IMG/VR virus record: IMGVR_UViG_3300044625_000093 | Span: 1-26,231 of that record | Source of the DNA: a virus | DNA: 26,231 nucleotides | Strand: one strand, 5' to 3' | Shown: piece by piece, positions 10,184-17,010 of the stretch | How the letters are laid out: every line of letters starts with the position of its first letter | Numbering within the stretch: the stretch's first letter is position 1 | Position numbers and translations under genes: made by a program | The notes under the pieces: generated by a model | What the model was told of the DNA's origin: nothing | The model's database searches: none | What the model saw: only the letters and a program-made list of their open reading frames with translations

Positions 10184-10678
10184 ATGGCAATAAATAGTAC
10201 ACCGAACCTTCCCTCTTCTAGTCCATCAACTGAAACAAAAACTCCAGACGTAAAGGCTGCTACGCCAGACATTATTTTATTTGATGATGAGACCACACCT
10301 ATAGAAATAATGACAGACCTTATATTTGAAAATATTGGTGGTCAAGAACTTATAAATATAGTTAGATCGGATATTATTAATGGACAAAATGTTATATACC
10401 AGCCTATTAAAAATTTAACAAATTTATATTTTCAATATAATCCACAAAATATTTTAGCCTTACAGGATACAGATTTTAACTATTTTAAAAAGTTTCCAAT
10501 TAACTTTGCAAGCAAGGTACCAGTTTGTGGCACTGGGCCAGACTGCTCTATAGTATATTTAGATCCAGAAACTGGCAATTTAATAATTAATGTTGTAAAT
10601 ATTGCTAGAGATGAGCAGGTAGAGGTTTCAATAATATCAGAGGGCACAGTTTTAGATGATACAATATACGGGGTGTAA
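10184..10678 (+). CDS. Putative tail-tip-associated protein, function unknown
   Basis: Encodes 164 residues. I chose the ATG at 10184 because a GAGG ribosome site (10174-10177) lies six bases upstream; an in-frame GTG at 10172 would overlap the previous gene. The N-terminus is a Ser/Pro/Thr-rich flexible segment of about 30 residues. The rest is beta-rich with the pattern YLDPETGNLIINVVNIARDEQVEVSI in two parts. There are two cysteines near residues 123-129 and no membrane segment. It sits between the hub protein and probable fibre proteins, so it is most likely a virion component. I do not recognise the family. Confidence 0.6.
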   Translation: MAINSTPNLPSSSPSTETKTPDVKAATPDIILFDDETTPIEIMTDLIFENIGGQELINIVRSDIINGQNVIYQPIKNLTNLYFQYNPQNILALQDTDFNYFKKFPINFASKVPVCGTGPDCSIVYLDPETGNLIINVVNIARDEQVEVSIISEGTVLDDTIYGV

Positions 10679-10680
10679 TT

Positions 10681-11799
10681 ATGATTACTAATATAGGAAA
10701 AGGCATTTTAGCCAAATATTTAATTGGGCAGGCTCCGTCGTATGCCTCTTATATAGCCATAGGCTGTGGGGCAAAACCACTGGCAACTAATCAAGAATTT
10801 GCCAACTATTCGTTAAAACAATCTTTAGATTTTGAAATGTTTAGAGTTCCAATTACATCAAGAGGATATGTAAGTGAAGACGGAATTAATAAAATTGTTT
10901 TAACAGCAGAACTTCCAACAGATGAAAGATATGAAATATCTGAGGTAGGGGTATATTCCGCTGGAGCAAATCCATCTGCTGGCGCATATGATAGCAGATC
11001 CTTATTTGCCTTTACTGTAAATGAAAACTGGGAATATCATACTCCAGAACCAGGAGGAGAAATTCCAATTATTTATGAGCCATTAGACGGCGACTTAGAA
11101 GATGGAAATATCAATCAAACAGATATTGTTTTTCAAACAAACTCAGATAATAGATTATTCAGTAATCCAGATAGAGTCGCAAGATATGAACGAGCAAGAT
11201 TTTTTAATAATATTATAATGATGCGAGGAGATACGTCAGATTTAAATGTTGTTGACAACCATCTATCATTAGGGACTAACACAAATCATATTCACTTATT
11301 GGGAACTGCCTTAGATTTTAATAAAAACTCTCCAACAGATCAAGTTAAGTTAGCATTTAATATTATTAACAAAGATCCAGATCCAACTATTATTCCTGAC
11401 GAAGTAAGAATTTTGTTAGAGTTTGCAGAAAGCGACTCACCAGGAACTGGAGAATGGGCTAGATTTGAAGTAGTAATGTCTTCAGACGATTATGATTTTG
11501 CCAACAATAGGTACTACGTAATAACAAAAGAACTTCAAGAACTTTATAAAAGTACAGGATTTACATGGAATAACGTAAGCATTGTTAAAATATATTCTTC
11601 TATTATAAAAAATGATTCGTTATCTGAAGATTTTTATATTGGATTAGACGCTATTAGATTTGAGAACATATCAACTACAAATCCAATCTACGGATTAACT
11701 GGGTATACTGTTTTAAAAAATACAAATGCAGAGACAGTAGTAAAGGCAGCAAACACAAGTAATTATATTGAGTTTAGATTTGCGATGGATGTGCAATAG
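10681..11799 (+). CDS. Minor tail / baseplate-like protein (putative)
   Basis: Encodes 372 residues; ATG two bases after the preceding stop, with a GGGGTG ribosome site just upstream. The N-terminal third has a compact fold with YIAIGCGAKP followed by strands ending in EISEVGVYSAG. This layout is seen in several phage tail-fibre or baseplate-wedge proteins whose N-terminal domain attaches to the tail. The C-terminal part (about 180-345) looks like a jelly roll ending in FYIGLDAIRFENI, as in carbohydrate-binding modules. A role in host recognition is therefore plausible but inferred. Its stop overlaps the GTG start of the next gene by one base. Confidence 0.6.
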   Translation: MITNIGKGILAKYLIGQAPSYASYIAIGCGAKPLATNQEFANYSLKQSLDFEMFRVPITSRGYVSEDGINKIVLTAELPTDERYEISEVGVYSAGANPSAGAYDSRSLFAFTVNENWEYHTPEPGGEIPIIYEPLDGDLEDGNINQTDIVFQTNSDNRLFSNPDRVARYERARFFNNIIMMRGDTSDLNVVDNHLSLGTNTNHIHLLGTALDFNKNSPTDQVKLAFNIINKDPDPTIIPDEVRILLEFAESDSPGTGEWARFEVVMSSDDYDFANNRYYVITKELQELYKSTGFTWNNVSIVKIYSSIIKNDSLSEDFYIGLDAIRFENISTTNPIYGLTGYTVLKNTNAETVVKAANTSNYIEFRFAMDVQ

Positions 11800-12239
11800 T
11801 GGCAACGCCAGATCAAGGTATTAAAAAAATAATTATTCCAAAATCTAAACTTCCAGGGTTTTTTGGAGAAAACAAAACTTACATATTAAGATATAGGTTT
11901 ATATCTGAAGATAAAAATAGAACATCTCACTGGTCTCCAGCATATAAGATTATTGCAGAAGATACCCCATCAGAAATTTTAAATAGTATGGTTGTAGATA
12001 CTACAAACAGAATAGTTAATTTAGCATGGGAGCCACAATCAAACATTGAAGAATACTTTATATATGTTAAATGGAATAACGGAAATTGGCAATATTATAC
12101 AAAAACAACACAAACTAATTATTCAATAGTTTATGATGTTACAAAAACATACATAAAAGTTGCGGTACAGGCTAAAACTATACCTTTAGAAAGATTTATA
12201 GGCTCTGAATTATTTGAAAACGAGGGTAGTCTGATATAA
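11799..12239 (+). CDS. Fibronectin-type-III-like virion protein (putative)
   Basis: Encodes 146 residues from a GTG that overlaps the previous TAG by one base; this coupled start is the best in-frame option. From about residue 65 the sequence has an Ig/FN3-like strand pattern: VNLAWEP, then EEYFIYVKWNNGNW, then a Tyr/Thr-rich strand and YIKVAVQAKT. The Trp and Tyr positions match the core of fibronectin type III domains, which are common add-ons to tail and fibre proteins. The N-terminal part has a further likely strand pair containing SHWSPAYKI. It is probably an accessory part of the tail tip or fibre. Confidence 0.55.
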   Translation: MATPDQGIKKIIIPKSKLPGFFGENKTYILRYRFISEDKNRTSHWSPAYKIIAEDTPSEILNSMVVDTTNRIVNLAWEPQSNIEEYFIYVKWNNGNWQYYTKTTQTNYSIVYDVTKTYIKVAVQAKTIPLERFIGSELFENEGSLI

Positions 12240-12240
12240 T
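12214..12240 (+). promoter_or_regulatory. Possible sigma70-like promoter with extended -10
   Basis: TTGAAA at 12214-12219 and TGATATAAT at 12232-12240 (extended -10) are separated by 15 bases, which is short. The predicted start of transcription (about 12247) would fall at the AGGAGG ribosome site at 12246-12251, leaving almost no leader. It overlaps the end of the preceding gene. It is either a weak or leaderless promoter, or chance in AT-rich DNA. Confidence 0.35.
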
Positions 12241-12255
12241 TAGACAGGAGGAAAT

Positions 12256-12696
12256 ATGGCAAAAATACCATCACCAGAACCAGGACAACCAATAGATGTG
12301 TCCTATATAGATCAAATAGTTAGAACTATAAATGATTTATCAGTACAAGTATCACCAGCCATCTATAAATATGTAACTGTTGATGTTCCAAAATTTCAAC
12401 AGCAAAGTTTAAAAATATCAGAGACTAGATTGATAGGTGGATACGTTGATGTTTTTAAAGGAATACAAAGCGTTGGTGCACAAAAAGATTTTTTCTATCA
12501 ATTTAAACCTGAGTTTAAATACCCACCAATAGTTGTGGCAACCCCAGTTAATATTAACGGAACAGAGGCTGGAAAAACAGTTACAGTTGTTTTAAAAGAA
12601 CCTCAAACTTCAAGAGTTGATGGTACAGTTATTTTTAATTCAGCAGGAGATGTTTCAATCGGTGTTAACTTGCTTATCATCGGTGTCCCTAATTAA
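12256..12696 (+). CDS. Putative virion adhesin / fibre-associated protein
   Basis: Encodes 146 residues. It has the strongest ribosome site in the tail region, a complete AGGAGG at 12246-12251, four bases before the ATG, which suggests high expression. The N-terminus (PSPEPGQPIDVSYIDQIV followed by a short helix) resembles an attachment segment. The rest is beta-rich: a probable strand FKYPPIVVATPVN, then two further strand pairs ending with VSIGVNLLIIGVPN. The arrangement recalls small beta-sandwich receptor-binding or H-type-lectin-like domains, but I see no defining residue. It is the last probable structural gene before regulatory and replication genes. Confidence 0.55.
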   Translation: MAKIPSPEPGQPIDVSYIDQIVRTINDLSVQVSPAIYKYVTVDVPKFQQQSLKISETRLIGGYVDVFKGIQSVGAQKDFFYQFKPEFKYPPIVVATPVNINGTEAGKTVTVVLKEPQTSRVDGTVIFNSAGDVSIGVNLLIIGVPN

Positions 12697-12887
12697 TGAT
12701 AAAATGTCAAAAATGTTTTCACAAAATGTTTATAGACAGAGTTTACAACTCAGTTTCGCATTTAGAAATATATTGTTTAGTGTGTGGATCAAGAAAGTTT
12801 TTTCATCCGCCGTCTGATTCGGAGGAAGGTAGATGGCTGTTAAAAAAGGAAATAGAACGAGCGAAGATTACAATGTCGCCCCTGTAA
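12696..12887 (+). CDS. Small zinc-ribbon protein
   Basis: Encodes 63 residues. Its ATG overlaps the preceding TAA by one base, and its last 55 bases overlap the next gene in another frame. Cys4, Cys7, Cys27 and Cys30 form a CxxC-x19-CxxC zinc ribbon, followed by a basic and acidic helix (EEGRWLLKKEIERAK). The conserved cysteine pairs and the tight coupling argue that it is real. Such small phage ribbons can bind nucleic acid or a host protein such as RNA polymerase; which of these applies here is not visible. It sits at the switch from structural to replication genes. Confidence 0.72.
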   Translation: MIKCQKCFHKMFIDRVYNSVSHLEIYCLVCGSRKFFHPPSDSEEGRWLLKKEIERAKITMSPL

Positions 12888-13375
12888 TCCCTGGTAATAA
12901 AAAGGTTTGGTTTTTAAATAAAGACTTAGTTAGGGTTGTGCATTATAACAGATCTAATGGTATTATGTCAATATATAACATAACAAAAGATAGACTTGAA
13001 AGTTGTTTAATTAATGATTTTAAAACTAAAAGAGAAAGGGCATATACAGTAGGAGAAACTGCTGAATTAGTTAATAGACATAAAAAATATATGCCATCAT
13101 TAATGAAACGAGGAGTAATACCATTTCCTACTGGATCGCAGAAGGGTGGAGAAAGAGGTTGGCAGGTTCGATCTTATTACTCTGAATCGCAAGTAAGAGA
13201 GATTCGTGATATACTGGCTACATACCATATTGGTAGACCAAGAAAAGATAATTTAATAACAAATGATATTACTCCCACAAAGGCTGAGTTGACTAGAAGA
13301 ATGGGAGATGGTATACTGACATATACGAAGACCGAAGATGGAAGATTCATTCCAATTTGGACAGAGTCAATTTAA
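12833..13375 (+). CDS. MerR-like helix-turn-helix DNA-binding protein
   Basis: Encodes 180 residues from an ATG with a GGAGGAAGG ribosome site at 12821-12829. Residues about 70-130 resemble a winged MerR-family helix-turn-helix: YTVGETAELVNRH, then a Leu-Met-Lys-Arg turn and wing, then YYSESQVREIRDIL. Just after it, GRPRK at 134-138 matches the core of an AT-hook, a minor-groove DNA contact. The first 65 residues form a small beta-rich domain of unknown role, and the C-terminal 40 residues have no clear fold. There is no ligand-binding domain like that of classical MerR activators. The likely role is transcription control or a DNA-structural function in an AT-rich genome. Confidence 0.7.
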   Translation: MAVKKGNRTSEDYNVAPVIPGNKKVWFLNKDLVRVVHYNRSNGIMSIYNITKDRLESCLINDFKTKRERAYTVGETAELVNRHKKYMPSLMKRGVIPFPTGSQKGGERGWQVRSYYSESQVREIRDILATYHIGRPRKDNLITNDITPTKAELTRRMGDGILTYTKTEDGRFIPIWTESI

Positions 13376-13389
13376 CAGAAGGGTATGTA

Positions 13390-13596
13390 ATGGAAGAAAC
13401 AAAGGTATCAGTAACTCTAGGCTATACACTTAACCTAGGTAATTTTCAATCACTTAGATTGGATCTAGGTATTGTAGATTCAAAGCGTGATGGAGAAAAT
13501 ACAGATCAAGCATTTGAGCGTGTGTATAAGTTTGTTGAAGATAAACTAACAGCAAAAATAGCAGAAGCAAAAGTTGAACTAGCAGAAAGCGAATAG
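13390..13596 (+). CDS. Small conserved-looking phage protein, unknown
   Basis: Encodes 68 residues. The ATG at 13390 is preceded by AGAAGGG at 13377-13383, which makes it preferable to the in-frame TTG at 13357 inside the previous gene. The first half is two beta strands (KVSVTLGYTLNLGNFQSLRL); the second half is one long charged helix (FERVYKFVEDKLTAKIAEAK). No cysteine, membrane or enzyme motif is visible. It lies four genes after the probable adhesin and two before the helicase, so a role in DNA metabolism or regulation is possible. I do not recognise a family. Confidence 0.65.
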   Translation: MEETKVSVTLGYTLNLGNFQSLRLDLGIVDSKRDGENTDQAFERVYKFVEDKLTAKIAEAKVELAESE

Positions 13597-13597
13597 T

Positions 13598-13906
13598 GTG
13601 GCAGAAAAACAGCAGCGATTTGCTCTGTTGAGTAGGTTTGATAAACACTATAACTTTAAACTAGGGCAAAAGCCAAATTATAATAAATGGGTAGAGCAAA
13701 GCAAGGCAGATGCTCTTATAGAGTCTTATGGGCTTGATAAGTGCTATGAACTATTAGAGTATTACTTTGAAACAGTCGATTCTCCAGACTGGAAACATTT
13801 TTGTTATTTTGCACAGTATATACTAGAAGCAAAAGATAGATACGATAGAGATTTAACAGAACGACAACAGCGTAGACAAAAGGCAAAGGAGTGGCTGGGT
13901 GAATAA
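13598..13906 (+). CDS. Unknown; candidate helicase accessory protein
   Basis: Encodes 102 residues from a GTG one base after the preceding stop; the end overlaps the helicase start by eight bases. The protein is mostly helical and charged, with an aromatic central part (YYFETVDSPDWKHFCYFAQY) and a very basic tail (ERQQRRQKAKEWL). Position directly before the DnaB-like helicase, with translational coupling, is where phages often keep a helicase loader or replication-initiation protein. There is no ATPase motif, so it would be a loader of the small non-ATPase kind, if a loader at all. That role is inference from context. Confidence 0.6.
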   Translation: MAEKQQRFALLSRFDKHYNFKLGQKPNYNKWVEQSKADALIESYGLDKCYELLEYYFETVDSPDWKHFCYFAQYILEAKDRYDRDLTERQQRRQKAKEWLGE

Positions 13907-15125
13907 TACAGAATCAAAATTAATCTCAGCCGTATTACAAGATAAGCAGGCTCATGTTCTTTTACAGGCCAACATAGAGAACATATTAGTTACACATGTA
14001 GATGTATGGCAGTTTATTAGAAAATATTATGAGAATAATGGTACAGTCCCACCAAAAGATTTAGTTATAGAAAAATTTAGGGATTTTGAATTAGTATCTG
14101 GAACAGGATCTACCAAGCATCATCTTGAAGAACTTCAGGCTGAGTATCTTACAAATAGTCTAAAAGATATTATTAGGTCTGCTGCCACGGATGTACAGGG
14201 TGGACAAGGTGTAGAGGCGCTTGAAACTCTTATCACAAAAACAGCAGAACTTAGAAAAAATACTGCAGCCATTCGTGACATTGATGTGACTGATTTAGAT
14301 TCGGCAGTTGCATATTTTGAAAATTTAAAAAAGCAACAAGAGGCTGGGGCTATAGGCATTAAAACAGGTCTTCCAGGATTTGATAACTACTTACCCTCTG
14401 GAATCATGCCTGGGCAGTTAGGAGTATTCCTTGCATATCCAGGTATAGGAAAGTCATGGTTGTCTCTCTATTTCGCTGTGCAGGCCTGGAAACAGGGTCG
14501 TAGCCCAATGATCATAAGTCTTGAAATGTCTGAGGTTGAGGTTCGAAATCGTGTATTTGCCATTATGGGCGAAGGCCTTTGGTCACATCGTAAATTAAGT
14601 GCAGGGCAGATTGAAATGGATATGCTTAAGTCTTGGCACACTAAAAGCGTTCAAGGAAAGCCAGAGTTCCATATTATTTCAAACGATACTGGAGGAGATA
14701 TTACTCCATTAGTCTTGCGTGGAAAGATTGACCAATACAAACCAGACTTTGTTATTGTTGACTATTTACAACTTATGTCTCCAAACCAAAAGTCTGATAA
14801 TGAAACTGTTCGCATGAAGAACTTATCTCGTGAATTAAAGTTAATGGCAATTTCTGAAGAGGTGCCGATTATTGCAATTTCTTCTGCAACCCCAGACGAT
14901 GTTACCAAACTTGAAACCGTGCCAACACTTGGTCAAACAGCATGGTCAAGACAGATTGCATATGATGCTGATTGGGTTTTGGCTTTAGGTCGAGGTACTA
15001 ATAGCGATATTATTGAGTGCGTATTTAGAAAGAATCGTAACGGTTTTATGGGAGAATTCTTAGTTCAGGCTGATTTTGACAAGGGATATTACAGATATAA
15101 GGATTATGAAGATAAGACAGTATAA
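13899..15125 (+). CDS. dnaB: DnaB-like replicative DNA helicase
   Basis: Encodes 408 residues from a GTG with AAGGAG at 13885-13890. The N-terminal 140 residues are helical, as in DnaB N-terminal domains. The RecA-like ATPase core follows: Walker A A179-YPGIG-K185-S186 (Ala in first place is normal for DnaB), the switch segment MIISLEMSE, Walker B with Asp288 in FVIVDYLQLMS, and near the C-terminus KNRNG with Arg380, matching the family arginine finger. It is slightly shorter than the bacterial enzyme (about 470). It would form the hexamer that unwinds the fork, working with the primase, single-strand-binding protein and polymerase encoded downstream. In the expected GAISQLSR region it has SSATPDDVTKLE, a variation worth noting. 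Confidence 0.92.
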   Translation: MNNTESKLISAVLQDKQAHVLLQANIENILVTHVDVWQFIRKYYENNGTVPPKDLVIEKFRDFELVSGTGSTKHHLEELQAEYLTNSLKDIIRSAATDVQGGQGVEALETLITKTAELRKNTAAIRDIDVTDLDSAVAYFENLKKQQEAGAIGIKTGLPGFDNYLPSGIMPGQLGVFLAYPGIGKSWLSLYFAVQAWKQGRSPMIISLEMSEVEVRNRVFAIMGEGLWSHRKLSAGQIEMDMLKSWHTKSVQGKPEFHIISNDTGGDITPLVLRGKIDQYKPDFVIVDYLQLMSPNQKSDNETVRMKNLSRELKLMAISEEVPIIAISSATPDDVTKLETVPTLGQTAWSRQIAYDADWVLALGRGTNSDIIECVFRKNRNGFMGEFLVQADFDKGYYRYKDYEDKTV

Positions 15126-15133
15126 TATGGGGT

Positions 15134-15460
15134 ATGGAGACATATCAGCACAAACCTATCAAAAGGTTTGGTTTAGACGGAGTCATCAATGATGATTCTG
15201 CTATCTACAGATTACAGCAAGAATATATCAGGCTACTGGTATCAGAAATGCGACTATCTGGCTATGCTCCAAGACTTGACATTGATCCACAATTTACATT
15301 ATCATATAACCAAACAAAAAATTACTTTGAATTTAAACTAAGCGTATACGGAATATATATAGGGAGAAAAAAGACAGAATGGATACTAGGGATAGACGGC
15401 AACAAACCAATTTATACACAGCCAATCAGATTAAAAGAGTACTCGCAGGATCTGGCATAA
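15134..15460 (+). CDS. Unknown protein between helicase and primase
   Basis: Encodes 108 residues. The ATG follows the helicase stop by eight bases with only a poor, too-close GGGG as ribosome site, so coupling to the helicase may drive translation. The last 82 bases overlap the primase start in another frame. The sequence begins with KPIKRFGLDGVINDDSAIY, then a helix (RLQQEYIRLLVSEMRLSG), then two to three strands rich in Tyr. There is no cysteine or catalytic motif. Conserved position inside a replication operon suggests an accessory role; I do not recognise it. Confidence 0.6.
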   Translation: METYQHKPIKRFGLDGVINDDSAIYRLQQEYIRLLVSEMRLSGYAPRLDIDPQFTLSYNQTKNYFEFKLSVYGIYIGRKKTEWILGIDGNKPIYTQPIRLKEYSQDLA

Positions 15461-16323
15461 CTGTAGAAAAAGAAGCAGAGTCCGAATACATAGTTTTTTG
15501 TCCATTCCATTCTAACAACCGTACCCCCGCTGGAGAAATAAATAAATTCAGTGGATTATTTTTTTGTTTTTCTTGTAGCAAAACAGCAGACTTAATAGAA
15601 CTTGTAATGCATTTTTCTAATAGAACATATTTTGAGGCTGTTAGATTTATTAAAAGTAAAGAAATAGAGATAGATATATTATCAGATATTAATAGTAAAC
15701 TTGTAGAAAAAGAAGAGTGGACAGAGTTTGATATGTCTATTGTCAATAGACTGCATGAACAGGCCATGTCTTCTGAAAGAGCAAAAGAATATTTTATTAA
15801 AAGAAAAATAACTAAAGGTTCTGTTGTTAAATTTAAACTTGGATATTCTGAAAGCCAAGACATGATATCTATACCAGTTTATAACCATGAGGGTATATGT
15901 GTAGGGTTTGTTGCACGATCTATTGAGGGCAAAGACTTTAAGAATACAGTGAAGTTACCTAAGTCTAAATTATTATTTAATCTCAATAAAGTTAAAACTG
16001 CCTCTAAGGTTTATGTAGTAGAGTCATCATTTGATGCTATAAGGTTAGACCAGGTAGGGTTTCCAGCAGTTGCTACATTAGGTGCCAACGTATCATCAAA
16101 ACAAATAGATTTGCTTCAAAAATACTTTAGCGATATAATAGTTATTGCTGATAATGATGAAGCAGGCGGTAACATGAAAGAAAAATTAATCGAAAGATTA
16201 GAAGGAAATGTTACTGTAATTAACCTAAATAAACAATATAAAGATATAGGCGATATGGATGACGAGTCAATAAAAGAACTACAGTATCAGTTTGACAAAT
16301 CAATACTGTCTATGCTAAAATAG
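15379..16323 (+). CDS. dnaG: DnaG-type DNA primase
   Basis: Encodes 314 residues, starting inside the previous gene. It has the two hallmarks of bacterial-type primases: an N-terminal zinc finger with Cys41, His44, Cys63 and Cys66 (CPFH and CFSC), and a TOPRIM domain with Glu215 in VVESSFDAI and Asp258-Asn-Asp260 in IADNDEAGG, which bind the catalytic metals. It lacks the C-terminal helicase-binding domain of cellular DnaG (about 580 residues), as phage primases often do. It would make RNA primers for the DnaE polymerase encoded two genes downstream. The ribosome site is weak (GGAG at 15362-15365, 13 bases upstream), so the exact start is uncertain by some residues. Its 3' end holds the promoter for the next gene. 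Confidence 0.9.
   Translation: MDTRDRRQQTNLYTANQIKRVLAGSGITVEKEAESEYIVFCPFHSNNRTPAGEINKFSGLFFCFSCSKTADLIELVMHFSNRTYFEAVRFIKSKEIEIDILSDINSKLVEKEEWTEFDMSIVNRLHEQAMSSERAKEYFIKRKITKGSVVKFKLGYSESQDMISIPVYNHEGICVGFVARSIEGKDFKNTVKLPKSKLLFNLNKVKTASKVYVVESSFDAIRLDQVGFPAVATLGANVSSKQIDLLQKYFSDIIVIADNDEAGGNMKEKLIERLEGNVTVINLNKQYKDIGDMDDESIKELQYQFDKSILSMLK
16292..16321 (+). promoter_or_regulatory. Strong sigma70-like promoter before single-strand-binding gene
   Basis: A perfect -35 TTGACA (16292-16297) and TAAAAT -10 (16316-16321) are 18 bases apart. TGC just upstream of the -10 (16313-16315) makes it an extended -10. The expected transcript would begin near 16328 and carry AAGGAG at 16332-16337, seven bases before the ATG. 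It overlaps the primase 3' end and stop. It is the best promoter in the window. Confidence 0.7.
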
Positions 16324-16344
16324 AAAAAACAAAGGAGAAAAACT

Positions 16345-17007
16345 ATGAGCGTTATTAAGGGACTAAAAAATATAAATGCCCTGCTCGATAAGAAAAATGA
16401 TGAAGGCGCACCAAAGGTACGCTGGCTTAAGTTGGCTGATGGACAGTCAGTCAAGATTCGTTTTATTGAAGAACTTGATGAAGATTCAGCACATTATCTT
16501 GAGGAGCGTGGACTTGCACTTGTTGTCAAGGAGCACACAAATCCAAAGGATTATAAGCGTAAGGCTGTAGATACTCTTGACACAGAAGGCCGTGACTGGG
16601 CTGAAGAAATGTATCGCAAGGATCCGAAGGGCAATAGTGGTTGGCGAGGTCGTCTTCGCTTTTACTGTAACGTACTTGTCGACGATGGCATGGAAGAAAA
16701 GCCTTATGTTGCCATTTGGTCAATGGGCGTAAGCAAGCAGTCTGCATTTAATACAATTCGTGAGTATGCTCTTGAAACAGGAAGCATCTCAAACGTTGTG
16801 TGGAAGTTAAAGCGTAATGGTCAGGGAACTGAAACATCATACACTTTGATTCCGTCTGCTCCAGATAAGGAGCCATTTAATTGGGAAGGCATTGAGCCAT
16901 ATCCACTAGAGAAAGCATTGCGACGTGTTCCATATGCAGAACAAGAAGCATTCTATCTTGGATTTGATTCGCCTTCATCTACATCAGCGACGAATATCGA
17001 CTGGTAG
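16345..17007 (+). CDS. ssb: Single-stranded DNA-binding protein (putative)
   Basis: Encodes 220 residues, with a strong ribosome site and promoter just upstream. The core contains strands of OB-fold type: SGWRGRLRFYCNVLVDDG, KPYVAIWSMGVSKQSAF, then NVVWKLKRNGQGTETSYTLIP, which resemble phage single-strand-binding proteins of the gp32-like group. The N-terminus is a short helix followed by a strand pair. The C-terminal tail is Ser/Thr-rich and ends with Asp-Trp rather than being strongly acidic. It lies between primase and polymerase, as expected. All 13 arginines use CGN codons and lysine is often AAG, whereas neighbours and the tail genes use mainly AGA. This suggests selection for high expression. 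The protein would coat fork and recombination intermediates. Confidence 0.7.
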   Translation: MSVIKGLKNINALLDKKNDEGAPKVRWLKLADGQSVKIRFIEELDEDSAHYLEERGLALVVKEHTNPKDYKRKAVDTLDTEGRDWAEEMYRKDPKGNSGWRGRLRFYCNVLVDDGMEEKPYVAIWSMGVSKQSAFNTIREYALETGSISNVVWKLKRNGQGTETSYTLIPSAPDKEPFNWEGIEPYPLEKALRRVPYAEQEAFYLGFDSPSSTSATNIDW

Positions 17008-17010
17008 TAG

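Noticed and set aside
12617-12817. 66-residue + strand frame overlapping the adhesin-like and zinc-ribbon genes
   Set aside because: It lies out of frame across two better-supported genes and has no motif; the zinc-ribbon frame has paired cysteines and a coupled start.
16321-16345. Intrinsic terminator after the primase gene
   Set aside because: The A-rich gap has no stable hairpin followed by a T-run; it is explained as promoter and ribosome site. I saw no convincing terminator in the other gaps either.
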